A stretch of 42,219 bases of DNA from assembly GCA_022828145.1 (NCBI GenBank), contig JAJEJA010000085.1:1-42219 (forward strand), read 5' to 3'. This DNA comes from Candidatus Poribacteria bacterium (GTDB lineage: Bacteria > Poribacteria > WGA-4E > WGA-3G). Positions within the stretch are counted from its first letter, which is position 1. The number at the start of each line of letters is the position of its first letter. The notes under the pieces are model-generated. The model was not told where the DNA came from, searched no databases, and worked only from the letters and a program-made list of their open reading frames with translations. Below are positions 8,861 through 16,242 of the stretch, piece by piece. The translations under genes were made by a program, and so were the position numbers.

Positions 8861-9433
8861 ATGAAAAATGTTTACATTAGATGCTTTGTTGCTATTGAGA
8901 TTCCAGTCCATATTCAAAACGTTTTTGAGAAAATTCAGAATGAATTGAAAACAGAAATTGGAAAGGCATCTTGGACAAGAATCGGAAACTTCCATTTGAC
9001 TTTGAAGTTCCTTGGGGATATAAAGAAAGATAGTATTCCTGATGTCTGTAATGCTATAGATAAAGTAGTGATAAAACAGAAACCTTTTTCTCTGGAATTT
9101 GGTGGAATTGGCACATTTCCGAATTTGTCACGTCCACGCATATTATGGATAGGATTAAAGCAAGGTATAAAAATAACGACAGGTTTAAGTAGATACATTA
9201 ACAACGCACTGTCTCACTGTGATGTTAAGAGTGATGAACGATTTCATCCACATGTAACATTGGCAAGACTAAGACAACATGTGGACTTGAGAGGATACGT
9301 TGATCTGTTTGAGGAATATCAGACGATACAGAATACAGCTATGGCGGTAGATGAGATTACACTTGTCAAAAGCGAATTATACCCAAATGGAGCAATTTAT
9401 ACGCCAATTAGTAGATTTCATTTTAAGGAGTAA
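8861..9433 (+). CDS. thpR: RNA 2',3'-cyclic phosphodiesterase (LigT/ThpR)
   Basis: This encodes 190 residues of the 2H phosphoesterase superfamily. The two catalytic H-x-T/V-x motifs are present: FHLTLKFLG near residue 43 and HPHVTLARL near residue 128. The N-terminus RCFVAIEIP also matches LigT/ThpR proteins. Such enzymes hydrolyse 2',3'-cyclic phosphate ends or seal 2'-5' linkages in RNA; the cellular role is poorly defined. The gene sits between pgsA and recA. Linkage of ligT to recA, often with cinA, is known in Thermus and Deinococcus; cinA is absent here. The ribosome site before ATG 8861 is weak. Confidence 0.88.
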   Translation: MKNVYIRCFVAIEIPVHIQNVFEKIQNELKTEIGKASWTRIGNFHLTLKFLGDIKKDSIPDVCNAIDKVVIKQKPFSLEFGGIGTFPNLSRPRILWIGLKQGIKITTGLSRYINNALSHCDVKSDERFHPHVTLARLRQHVDLRGYVDLFEEYQTIQNTAMAVDEITLVKSELYPNGAIYTPISRFHFKE

Positions 9434-9438
9434 ATAAT

Positions 9439-10569
9439 ATGGCGAAAGATGATAGAACGAATGTGGAAAATGAACTCAGTGCTGAAGAACAGAAAAATGC
9501 AGAAGAGAAGAGGAACGCTGTAGACCAAGCTATTTCTCAAGTTGAACGTGCATACGGGAAAGGTGCCATAATGCGTTTAACAGGAGACGAAGTTGTTCCG
9601 GTGGAGGTTATACCTACTGGCGCACTCGCACTTGATTTGGCATTAGGTGTTGGCGGTGTTCCACGCGGTAGGATCATTGAAGTCTTTGGACATGAAGGAA
9701 CAGGAAAAACAACGTTAGCATTACACATCGTTGCTGAAGCACAGAAAAGAGGGGGAATCGCTGCATTTATTGATGTAGAACACGCCCTGGACACCACTTA
9801 TGCCCGAAATATCGGCGTAAATCTTGAAAACTTATTGATTTCTCAACCAGATGCAGGTGAACAAGCATTGGAAATCGTTGAAACGCTTATCAGAAGCGGA
9901 GCAATTGATGTCGTGATAATTGATTCAGTCGCTGCACTAACACCACAAGCTGAAGTTGAAGGTGAAATGGGTGACGCACACGTCGGCTTATTACCACGAC
10001 TGATGTCAAAAGCACTACGTAAATTATCTGGCGTTACAAACAAGTCTAAAACCTGTGTAATTTTTACGAACCAGATACGACAAAAAATAGGTATCATGTT
10101 TGGAAACCCAGATACAACACCGGGCGGACTCGCCTTGAAATTTCATGCATCCGTTAGGTTGGAAATTCGAAGGGCAACACAGATAAAAGAAGGACAGGAT
10201 GTGCTCGGAAATAGAGTACTTGTAAAGGTCGTGAAGAATAAAGTAGCTCCACCTTTCAGAGAAGCTGAGTTTGATGTAACATTTGGTAAAGGTATCTCAA
10301 AAGAAGGCAACCTGTTGGACATCGCTGTTGAGGCCGGTTATATTCAAAAGAGAGGTTCATGGTTCTCATACAACGATGAGAGAATTGGACAGGGACGAAA
10401 CAATGTCAAAACCTACTTAGAACAGAATTCCGAGATTGCCGATGAACTGGAGAAGAAAATTCGTGAGAATTTAAGTACAACCGCTCAGTCAGATTCCCTT
10501 GATGGAGACATCCCTGGCATTGATACAGAAGAAGACGATGATACTGAATTTGAGGATACTTCTTCATAA
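9439..10569 (+). CDS. recA: Recombinase RecA
   Basis: This encodes 376 residues. The core is clearly RecA: the signature YGKGAIMRL (about 39-47), the P-loop at 84-92, the Walker B region [18 protein letters not shown] stretch (here [15 protein letters not shown]), loop L1 [10 protein letters not shown] and loop L2 with [15 protein letters not shown]. RecA forms filaments on single-stranded DNA and drives homologous recombination and, where LexA exists, the SOS response. The P-loop reads GHEGTGKTT instead of the usual GPESSGKTT, and after loop L1 the sequence is [15 protein letters not shown] rather than the usual GLQARLMSQ form. An acidic N-terminal extension of about 25 residues and an acidic tail are present. 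The start is six bases after thpR. No LexA-type operator is evident, since transcription probably comes from 7436. Confidence 0.97.
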   Translation: MAKDDRTNVENELSAEEQKNAEEKRNAVDQAISQVERAYGKGAIMRLTGDEVVPVEVIPTGALALDLALGVGGVPRGRIIEVFGHEGTGKTTLALHIVAEAQKRGGIAAFIDVEHALDTTYARNIGVNLENLLISQPDAGEQALEIVETLIRSGAIDVVIIDSVAALTPQAEVEGEMGDAHVGLLPRLMSKALRKLSGVTNKSKTCVIFTNQIRQKIGIMFGNPDTTPGGLALKFHASVRLEIRRATQIKEGQDVLGNRVLVKVVKNKVAPPFREAEFDVTFGKGISKEGNLLDIAVEAGYIQKRGSWFSYNDERIGQGRNNVKTYLEQNSEIADELEKKIRENLSTTAQSDSLDGDIPGIDTEEDDDTEFEDTSS

Positions 10570-10596
10570 ATGACGCTGGACTGTTGGTTGGGTACG

Positions 10597-10671
10597 TATG
10601 CTCTTAATAGTAGTAGGCACTCTCCGAGTGCCGTCTCTTATGAAAAAAGGCAACAAAAAGTTTACACATCC
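10597..10671 (+). repeat. Dispersed hairpin repeat, copy 2 (right part only)
   Basis: The repeat starts at TATGCTCTTAATAG, has the hairpin GGCACTC (10616-10622) with GAGTGCC (10626-10632), and ends AACAAAAAGTTTACACATCC. It fills much of the recA-arc gap and abuts the proteasome promoter. Confidence 0.85.
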
Positions 10672-10715
10672 GGACTGTTAGTTCTCTTGATGTAAAAACT
10701 GCAACATGATATACT
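10652..10715 (+). promoter_or_regulatory. Promoter with conserved upstream element, proteasome operon
   Basis: The upstream element AACAAAAAGTTTACACATCC (10652-10671) is followed by TTGATG (10687-10692), a 17-bp spacer and TATACT (10710-10715). TTACAC lies 48 bases before the -10, identical to the lolA operon promoter. The leader to ATG 10786 is about 65 bases. Confidence 0.8.
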
Positions 10716-10785
10716 TGTATGCACTCAGGTCAGTATAAAATAATTATTTCAATCAATCTTTTCAATAGAAAGTGAGAAATCTTGT

Positions 10786-12582
10786 ATGGCAACTAAAAGA
10801 AACACTCCATCTGAATTATTGAAAAGTTCCGAAATGGAAGATATTGCTACAGATAAAGTTGATTACCCTCAGATGGTTCGTGAGCTAAATTGGCAGATAG
10901 AGATGCTTGAGAACGAGGTGTCTGATCTGAGAAGACAGCTCAGATCTTCACCCGAAGAAGATGTTGACGCTCGTTTGTACGATATGACTCGCGAATTAAT
11001 GCAAGCACACAGACGCAATCGAAAACTTACAGGAACCCTTCAAGAAGCAAGAGAAAAACTTGAATTATTGAAGGAGAAGGTTAAACAGCTGAGTGCACCG
11101 CCGAATAACTATGGTATTTTTCTCGGTAAGAATGATGACAATACGATTGATGTTGACATCGGTGGAAAGAAATGGCGAGTCAATCCCGACCCAGCAATCG
11201 TAGTTGACCAAATAGATGTCGGGCAAGAAGTAATTGTTAACAGCGGTTTAAATGTCATAGCTGTCAAACCCCCTGAGAAACACGGCGATGTCGTAAAGAT
11301 TAAGGAGATACTTGAATCCGGTCGCGCAATTGTTAGCCTGCGAACCGATGAAGAACAGGTCGTACGCGTTTCTTCCGCATTGAAAGATGAAACCTTAAAA
11401 ACAGGAGACCCTGTCCTGCTAAACCATAGCAGTGGTATGCTACTTGAAAAACTGCCAAAGCGCGAACTCGATGACTTGTTGCTTGAAGAAGTACCAAATG
11501 TAAGTTACACAGACATAGGTGGGTTAGATTCTCAGATTGAGGCAATACGAGACGCAATTGAGATGCCATATCTCTATCCTGATGAGTATAAAGAGTTTGA
11601 TTTAACACCCCCTAAAGGTGTACTACTGTACGGGCCCCCAGGATGTGGGAAGACATTAATTGCACGTGCCGTAGCGAACTGTCTCGCTGAGCGAATACGG
11701 ACAAAATATGGTAGAGAAGACATCAGAGGATATTTTATTAACATTAAAGGTCCTGAACTTCTCAACAAGTATGTCGGGGAAACAGAACGAAAAATAAGGG
11801 AAGTTTTTCAAAAAGCACGGGATAAGTCAAAAGAAGGATATCCAGTCGTCATTTTCTTTGATGAAATGGATTCTCTGTTCCGTTCGCGTGGTATGGGTAT
11901 TTCATCTGACATGGAGTCTACACTTGTACCCCAATTCCTCGCAGAGATTGATGGTGTAGATAATCTGCGCGACGTGATTGTAATCGGGGCAAGTAATCGG
12001 CAAGACCTGCTTGATCCAGCAGTTTTGAGACCCGGCAGATTGGACATAAAAATAAAGATTGATCGTCCTAATATTGATGGTGCCAAGGACATATTCGCTA
12101 TCTATTTGACACCAGACCTCCCTTTTGCCAAGAACATTACTGAACAATTTGATGAAGATACGGATAAGGTTGTAGAACACCTTATCAATGAAGCTGTTGA
12201 TGAAATGTATGCCACATCTGAGGGAAACAGATTTATTGAGGTAACGTATACACGCGGTGAACGTGAAACGCTCTTCTTTAAAGACTTTGTCAGCGGGGCA
12301 ATGATTAGAAACATCGTTTCACGAGCAAAGAAAATGGCTATTAAACGCCTCATCAGTTCTGAAGGAAAAGACAAGGGTATCTCTCCCGATGACCTCAAGA
12401 TTGCTATCCGGGAAGAATACAGAGAAAATGAGGACTTACCTAACACCACTAACCCTGATGATTGGGCAAAGATTTCCGGGAGAAAAGGTGAAAAAATTGT
12501 CAATATTCGCGCTCTGATCAATGAACCTGAAGCGCGGAAGAAACCTGAGATGAGAGTCAGCAAAGGCGGATCGTACCTCTAA
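10786..12582 (+). CDS. arc: Proteasome-associated AAA ATPase (Arc/Mpa)
   Basis: This encodes 598 residues. A coiled coil at about 28-104 is the region that in Mpa captures the modifier Pup. Two OB-like domains follow (about 105-235), then one AAA module. The AAA module has Walker A GPPGCGKT at 283-290, Walker B VVIFFDEMDS near 354-363, and the sensor/arginine region GASNRQDLLDPAVLRPGRLD. The protein ends GGSYL; the penultimate Tyr corresponds to the GQYL tail with which Mpa opens the 20S gate. It therefore unfolds tagged substrates and feeds them into PrcAB. It heads the operon arc-dop-ubact-prcB-prcA-pafA. Length and architecture are complete and nothing appears truncated. Confidence 0.96.
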   Translation: MATKRNTPSELLKSSEMEDIATDKVDYPQMVRELNWQIEMLENEVSDLRRQLRSSPEEDVDARLYDMTRELMQAHRRNRKLTGTLQEAREKLELLKEKVKQLSAPPNNYGIFLGKNDDNTIDVDIGGKKWRVNPDPAIVVDQIDVGQEVIVNSGLNVIAVKPPEKHGDVVKIKEILESGRAIVSLRTDEEQVVRVSSALKDETLKTGDPVLLNHSSGMLLEKLPKRELDDLLLEEVPNVSYTDIGGLDSQIEAIRDAIEMPYLYPDEYKEFDLTPPKGVLLYGPPGCGKTLIARAVANCLAERIRTKYGREDIRGYFINIKGPELLNKYVGETERKIREVFQKARDKSKEGYPVVIFFDEMDSLFRSRGMGISSDMESTLVPQFLAEIDGVDNLRDVIVIGASNRQDLLDPAVLRPGRLDIKIKIDRPNIDGAKDIFAIYLTPDLPFAKNITEQFDEDTDKVVEHLINEAVDEMYATSEGNRFIEVTYTRGERETLFFKDFVSGAMIRNIVSRAKKMAIKRLISSEGKDKGISPDDLKIAIREEYRENEDLPNTTNPDDWAKISGRKGEKIVNIRALINEPEARKKPEMRVSKGGSYL

Positions 12583-12657
12583 AACATAATGTCCATTCAG
12601 ATATGAGTGAAATTACATACGGTAACTTTACGTCAGTATTGCACTCCGAAAGATAAT

Positions 12658-14145
12658 ATGTCTACCCCAACGATAATCGGAACAGAAACAGAATTTGGTA
12701 TTTCGGTAAAAAACGCAAGAGAACAAGACCCAATTGCAGCTTCAACATTAGTTGTTAATGCATATAGAAGTCGCAATATTCCGACTATTTCATGGGATTA
12801 TGCACAAGAAAGTCCGCTAATGGACGCCCGCGGTTTCATTGATGAAAGTCAAAAACCGATCGTTGAAGAGGATACATACAGCGTCATAAATGATATATTG
12901 ATAAACGGGGGACGTTATTATGTAGACCATGCACACCCTGAATACTGTACACCTGAATGCTCAAATGCAAGAGACCTTGTTAAATATGAAAAAGCAGGAG
13001 AGTTGATTTTAGACCTAAGTAGACTTGCAGCTGAACAGTTGCTACTGGATAATCAAGAAATTATCATCTATAAAAACAATACTGACTATAAAGGACATAG
13101 TTACGGATCACATGAAAACTATTTGATGTCGCGTAAAATAGATTTTTCGGACATAGTTGACGGTTTAACACCATTTATTGTGACACGTCAAATCATAACC
13201 GGTAGCGGTAAGGTAGGGGCTGAAAACGGAGCAGGCGAAACAGATTTTCAGATCTCTCAACGGGCAGACTTTTTTGAAAAAGAGGTCGGACTGAGCACAA
13301 TGGTGGAAAGACCCATTATTAATACCAGAGATGAACCACACGCTGATTCAACTCGCTATAGACGGTTACATGTGATCGTCGGCGATTCTAACATGTCCGA
13401 GTTTACAATTTATCTGAAAGTCGGTATCACGGCAATAGTCTTACAATTAATCGAGAAACAGGTTGTTCGTAATCAATTCGCACTAAATGAACCTGTCACA
13501 GCAATCAAGTCAATATCAAGAGATTTGATGTGCAATCAGAAAATTGAACTAAAAGATGGACGCAACTTGACAGCAATTGAAATTCAACGAGCATATCTTA
13601 ACCTTGCACAAAAACATCTGTCAGATGATGAAAGGACACCGATCGTTGATGATGTAATGCAGAAGTGGGATTTTGTGCTAAATAGGCTACAAAACGACCC
13701 GATGTCTTTAGGAAGACACTTGGATTGGATTATCAAGAAAAAACTCATTGACGCGTATATTGCACGCCACGGATTTAAGTGGACAGATCCTCAAGTTAGA
13801 ATGCTTGATCTGCAATATCACGATCTAAGACCAGATAAGGGATTATACTTACGACTACAAAAAAATGGACATGTAGAACGTATCTTAACCCATGAGGAGG
13901 TCGTACATGCAATTCAACATCCACCATCAGATACACGGGCCTATTTCCGAGGAACCTGTTTACGTAGATTTCCAAGTCACATCCATAGCGTCAGTTGGAA
14001 TTCTATTATTTTCAACGGACCTTCAGGACTTGAAAAGATTATGATGGAACGACCCCACTTCGGAACACAAGAAATAGTCGGTGAAATGCTCAACAATTGC
14101 ACAGTTGATGAACTCGTGAACCAAATTCGTGATGACTGTAAATGA
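12658..14145 (+). CDS. dop: Deamidase/depupylase Dop
   Basis: This encodes 495 residues from ATG 12658, chosen because IIGTETEFGIS should stand at the N-terminus; a GTG at 12607 would add 17 unrelated residues. The glutamine-synthetase-like ATP site is visible in TETEFG, then WDYAQESPLMDARGF and GGRYYVDHAHPEYCTPEC with the catalytic Asp at about 90. INTRDEPHAD, YRRLHVIVGDSNMSE and the late LDLQYHDLRP follow. WDYAQESPLMDARGF and DHAHPEY distinguish Dop from PafA. In the Pup system Dop converts the C-terminal Gln of Pup to Glu and also removes Pup from targets. The gene lies 75 bases after arc and upstream of ubact, whose C-terminal Gln would need this activity. Confidence 0.93.
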   Translation: MSTPTIIGTETEFGISVKNAREQDPIAASTLVVNAYRSRNIPTISWDYAQESPLMDARGFIDESQKPIVEEDTYSVINDILINGGRYYVDHAHPEYCTPECSNARDLVKYEKAGELILDLSRLAAEQLLLDNQEIIIYKNNTDYKGHSYGSHENYLMSRKIDFSDIVDGLTPFIVTRQIITGSGKVGAENGAGETDFQISQRADFFEKEVGLSTMVERPIINTRDEPHADSTRYRRLHVIVGDSNMSEFTIYLKVGITAIVLQLIEKQVVRNQFALNEPVTAIKSISRDLMCNQKIELKDGRNLTAIEIQRAYLNLAQKHLSDDERTPIVDDVMQKWDFVLNRLQNDPMSLGRHLDWIIKKKLIDAYIARHGFKWTDPQVRMLDLQYHDLRPDKGLYLRLQKNGHVERILTHEEVVHAIQHPPSDTRAYFRGTCLRRFPSHIHSVSWNSIIFNGPSGLEKIMMERPHFGTQEIVGEMLNNCTVDELVNQIRDDCK

Positions 14146-14204
14146 TCTTGTTTAACGATGTAAACCCTGTTGATTATAGTTGGTTATATAAGACGACATT
14201 GGTA

Positions 14205-14218
14205 TACGGAATTCCGTA
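14205..14218. promoter_or_regulatory. Perfect 14-bp palindrome upstream of ubact
   Basis: TACGGAATTCCGTA is an uninterrupted palindrome 26 bases before the ubact ATG, in the 99-base gap after dop. It could be an operator or an mRNA structure near the ribosome site. No clear promoter was found next to it. Confidence 0.4.
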
Positions 14219-14244
14219 ACCTTAATCCTAATAAGGAGTACAAC

Positions 14245-14460
14245 ATGCCAAGCGAAAAACAGCAAGAATACAAAGATAACGCCATCAAAGAAAATGAGGC
14301 CATCAAAGAAAATGAGGAAATCTATCCAAATCCTGAACTCAATGAAAACGTCGACGAGTTGACAGAAGACCTTGATGCACTACTCGACGAAATTGATGAA
14401 ATTCTGGAGGAAAACTCAGAGGAATTCGTCGAAAATTATATCCAGCGAGGAGGGCAGTAG
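14245..14460 (+). CDS. UBact/Pup-like proteasome-targeting modifier
   Basis: This encodes 71 residues. The ATG at 14245 has a strong site, AAGGAG, nine bases upstream; an in-frame start at 14170 lacks one. The protein is very acidic and predicted to be disordered or helical, has no Cys, and ends QRGGQ. Pup of actinobacteria is similarly small and acidic and ends GGQ or GGE. The Arg-Gly-Gly-Gln/Glu end is what I recall for UBact, the Pup relative in Nitrospirae, Verrucomicrobia and several candidate phyla. PafA would ligate it through a C-terminal Glu, so the Gln form should first be deamidated by Dop. The region DELTEDLDALLDEIDEILEE fits a helix that binds the Arc coiled coil. Residues AIKENE occur twice in tandem from an 18-bp duplication. 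Its place between dop and prcB matches pup. Confidence 0.9.
   Translation: MPSEKQQEYKDNAIKENEAIKENEEIYPNPELNENVDELTEDLDALLDEIDEILEENSEEFVENYIQRGGQ
14281..14316 (+). repeat. 18-bp tandem duplication inside ubact
   Basis: The unit GCCATCAAAGAAAATGAG occurs twice in direct succession and encodes AIKENE twice. It is in frame, so it lengthens the disordered N-terminal part without disrupting the gene. Confidence 0.9.
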
Positions 14461-14462
14461 GA

Positions 14463-15254
14463 TTGCTCAAACTCCATGAATATGGAACAAACGATTTCCT
14501 ACAAGTTCTGAAAAACCGGCACCCCGATCAGTTAGGAGACTGGACACAACTGAACAGTATAAATGATAGTCTTCCGCACAACTATCTGGAAGGTACGACC
14601 GTGCTGGCACTCGTCTACGATGATGGTGTTATCATCGCAGGTGATAAACAAGCAACAGAAGGTTACCAAGTCGGGGAACGACGTATCCAAAAAGTGTACA
14701 GAATTGATCAGCATTCTGCTATTGCTGTCGCTGGTGTTGCGGGCCCCTGTATTGAAACAGCAAAACTCTTTCAAGTTCAAGTGGAATACTATGAAAAGAT
14801 CGAAGGTATGTCCCTAAGTTTGGACGGACAAGCTAACTATCTATCAACACTTGTTCGCTCAAACATAGGATTGGCTATGCAGGGATTAATCGTGCTGCCG
14901 ATTTTTGCTGGATACGATAAGAAACTTGGAAAGGGCAGGATTTTCAAGTACGATGCATTGGGTGGAAGGTATGAGGAAGACACCTATTATGCTATCGGTT
15001 CTGGTGGCAAAGACGCACGCGCAACTTTGAAAAAATTGTATCGTCCACAGATGTCGGAAATAACAGCCTTGAATGCTGTCGCCGAAGCATTATGGGATGC
15101 AGCAGATGAGGATATCGCCACTGGTGGACCAGACCTTATCAGGAATATCTTTCCAACATTAACAACTATTACAGATAAAGGTGTAGCCGCTCTCCCGGAT
15201 GCCACCGTAGCTGAACTGTTCCGAGAGCTGATTTCACGCTTAGAACAGACGTAG
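14463..15254 (+). CDS. prcB: 20S proteasome beta subunit
   Basis: This encodes 263 residues from TTG 14463, two bases after the ubact stop. AGGAGG at 14448-14453 gives a nine-base spacing and no usable ATG exists near. A propeptide of 44 residues ends in YLEG before TTVLAL, so Thr45 becomes the N-terminal nucleophile Thr1 after self-cleavage. Asp17 (in AGDKQAT) and Lys33 of mature numbering are both present. Further matches to actinobacterial PrcB are YEKIEG, MQGLIVLPIFAGYD, the AIGSGG motif and DAADEDIATGGPDL. The subunit forms the two inner catalytic rings of the 20S core. Its ribosome site lies inside the last codons of ubact, so the two are translationally coupled. Confidence 0.96.
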   Translation: MLKLHEYGTNDFLQVLKNRHPDQLGDWTQLNSINDSLPHNYLEGTTVLALVYDDGVIIAGDKQATEGYQVGERRIQKVYRIDQHSAIAVAGVAGPCIETAKLFQVQVEYYEKIEGMSLSLDGQANYLSTLVRSNIGLAMQGLIVLPIFAGYDKKLGKGRIFKYDALGGRYEEDTYYAIGSGGKDARATLKKLYRPQMSEITALNAVAEALWDAADEDIATGGPDLIRNIFPTLTTITDKGVAALPDATVAELFRELISRLEQT

Positions 15255-15380
15255 AACCATTATTTATATCGTGTTATGCTAACTACTATATGCTAAATAT
15301 ACGAGTTATACTAAATAACTAAAAGCAATATATTTATTTACATAAGCAGAACATATTATCGTGATTTTACACATAACTAC

Positions 15381-15500
15381 ACCTTCTTTAGTCCCGACAA
15401 ATGCCATACGCGCATTTGGCGTTGATTTGGTAGGGACGATATGTTTATAGAAAAACGTCATTAACACCTTCTTTAGTCCCGTAGGGACGATATGTTTATG
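15381..15500 (+). repeat. Two REP-like units with GTCCC/GGGAC hairpin, prcB-prcA gap
   Basis: The unit ACCTTCTTTAGTCCC, then GTAGGGACGATATGTTTAT, occurs twice (15381-15450 and 15467-15499). GTCCC-GTA-GGGAC forms a short hairpin in the second unit. In the first, 34 bases are inserted exactly between GTCCC and GTAGGGAC. Related fragments lie near 23897 (CCTTCTTCAGTCCCGTA), 24152-24173 and 30358-30383. The remaining prcB-prcA gap is A/T-rich with no gene. Confidence 0.8.
15396..15429 (-). repeat. 34-bp hairpin insertion unit (copy a)
   Basis: Stem GACAAATGC (15396-15404) and GCATTTGGC (15412-15420) enclose loop CATACGC, which reads GCGTATG on the minus strand. The 34-base segment matches 29279-29312 on the opposite strand with only two differences. 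Here it interrupts the GTCCC/GGGAC repeat. Confidence 0.8.
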
Positions 15501-15531
15501 CTTAATGTTTTAAATCGATGATGGAGTTTTA

Positions 15532-16242
15532 ATGTCAACACCTTATTATGTCTCCCCTGAACAGATATGGGAAGATAAAAGAGATTTTGTCCGACGCGGT
15601 ATTGAACAAGCAAAAGAGGTAGTTGTCTTAGGATATAAAAACGGCCTCTTGATGGTAGCGGAAAACCCGCGTAGAACTACCTATAAAATATCTGAGATAT
15701 ATGACAAAATAGCACTTGCATCAACAGGTCGTATTGCTGAATATGAGGCATTACGGGTAGCAGGAATTAGCGAAGCAGAGATCAAAGGTTACACATATTT
15801 TAGAGAAGATGTTACCGGCAAGTGGTTGACTAATCTCTATTCACAATATATGGGGTCCATATCACAAACATGGGATGCAAAGCCTCTTGAAATTGAACTA
15901 CTTGTATGTGAGATAGATGCAGAGCCAACAGCAGGAAACCAGATATATTACATAGATTTCGATGGGACATACCGTGAGGAAGAGAATTTCGCAGTCATTG
16001 GGGGAAGAGCAGAAGCCATCGTAGAGATTCTTCAAGAAGATTATTCCTCCGATTTAGAATTCGCCGCCGCCTTGCAACTTGCGTCTCAAACATTTGAAAA
16101 AGTAGAATCCGAAGAGTCCGAACCGTATCAGATTACCCCACAAACAATAGAAGTTGCGTGCCTGGATGCTACTGCTGGTAGACGTAAATTTCGCAGGCTT
16201 TCTATTGAAGAAATAACTGAGACTTTGAACCATGCATCGTAG
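15532..16242 (+). CDS. prcA: 20S proteasome alpha subunit
   Basis: This encodes 236 residues. The N-terminus MSTPYYVSPEQIWEDKRDF matches the alpha-subunit N-terminal helix that gates the core. RKGIARAKSVV-like RRGIEQAKEVVVLGY, VAENPRRTTYKISEIYDKI, RDVTGRQLA-like EDVTGKWLTNLYSQYMG and the C-terminal VACLDATAGRRKFRRL follow the actinobacterial PrcA pattern. It lacks the catalytic Thr, as expected. Seven copies form each outer ring and dock the Arc C-terminal tail. The ribosome site is TGGAG just before ATG 15532. A 277-base gap with repeats separates it from prcB, longer than elsewhere in the operon. Its 3' end overlaps pafA by 11 bases. Confidence 0.95.
   Translation: MSTPYYVSPEQIWEDKRDFVRRGIEQAKEVVVLGYKNGLLMVAENPRRTTYKISEIYDKIALASTGRIAEYEALRVAGISEAEIKGYTYFREDVTGKWLTNLYSQYMGSISQTWDAKPLEIELLVCEIDAEPTAGNQIYYIDFDGTYREEENFAVIGGRAEAIVEILQEDYSSDLEFAAALQLASQTFEKVESEESEPYQITPQTIEVACLDATAGRRKFRRLSIEEITETLNHAS

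Noticed and set aside
9380..9438. LexA-type SOS operator before recA
   Set aside because: No CTGT-N8-ACAG or GAAC-N4-GTTC site was seen near the short thpR-recA gap or the operon promoter.
12102..12563. A 153-codon minus-strand frame inside arc
   Set aside because: It is a shadow of the clearly conserved AAA ATPase gene and has no independent support.
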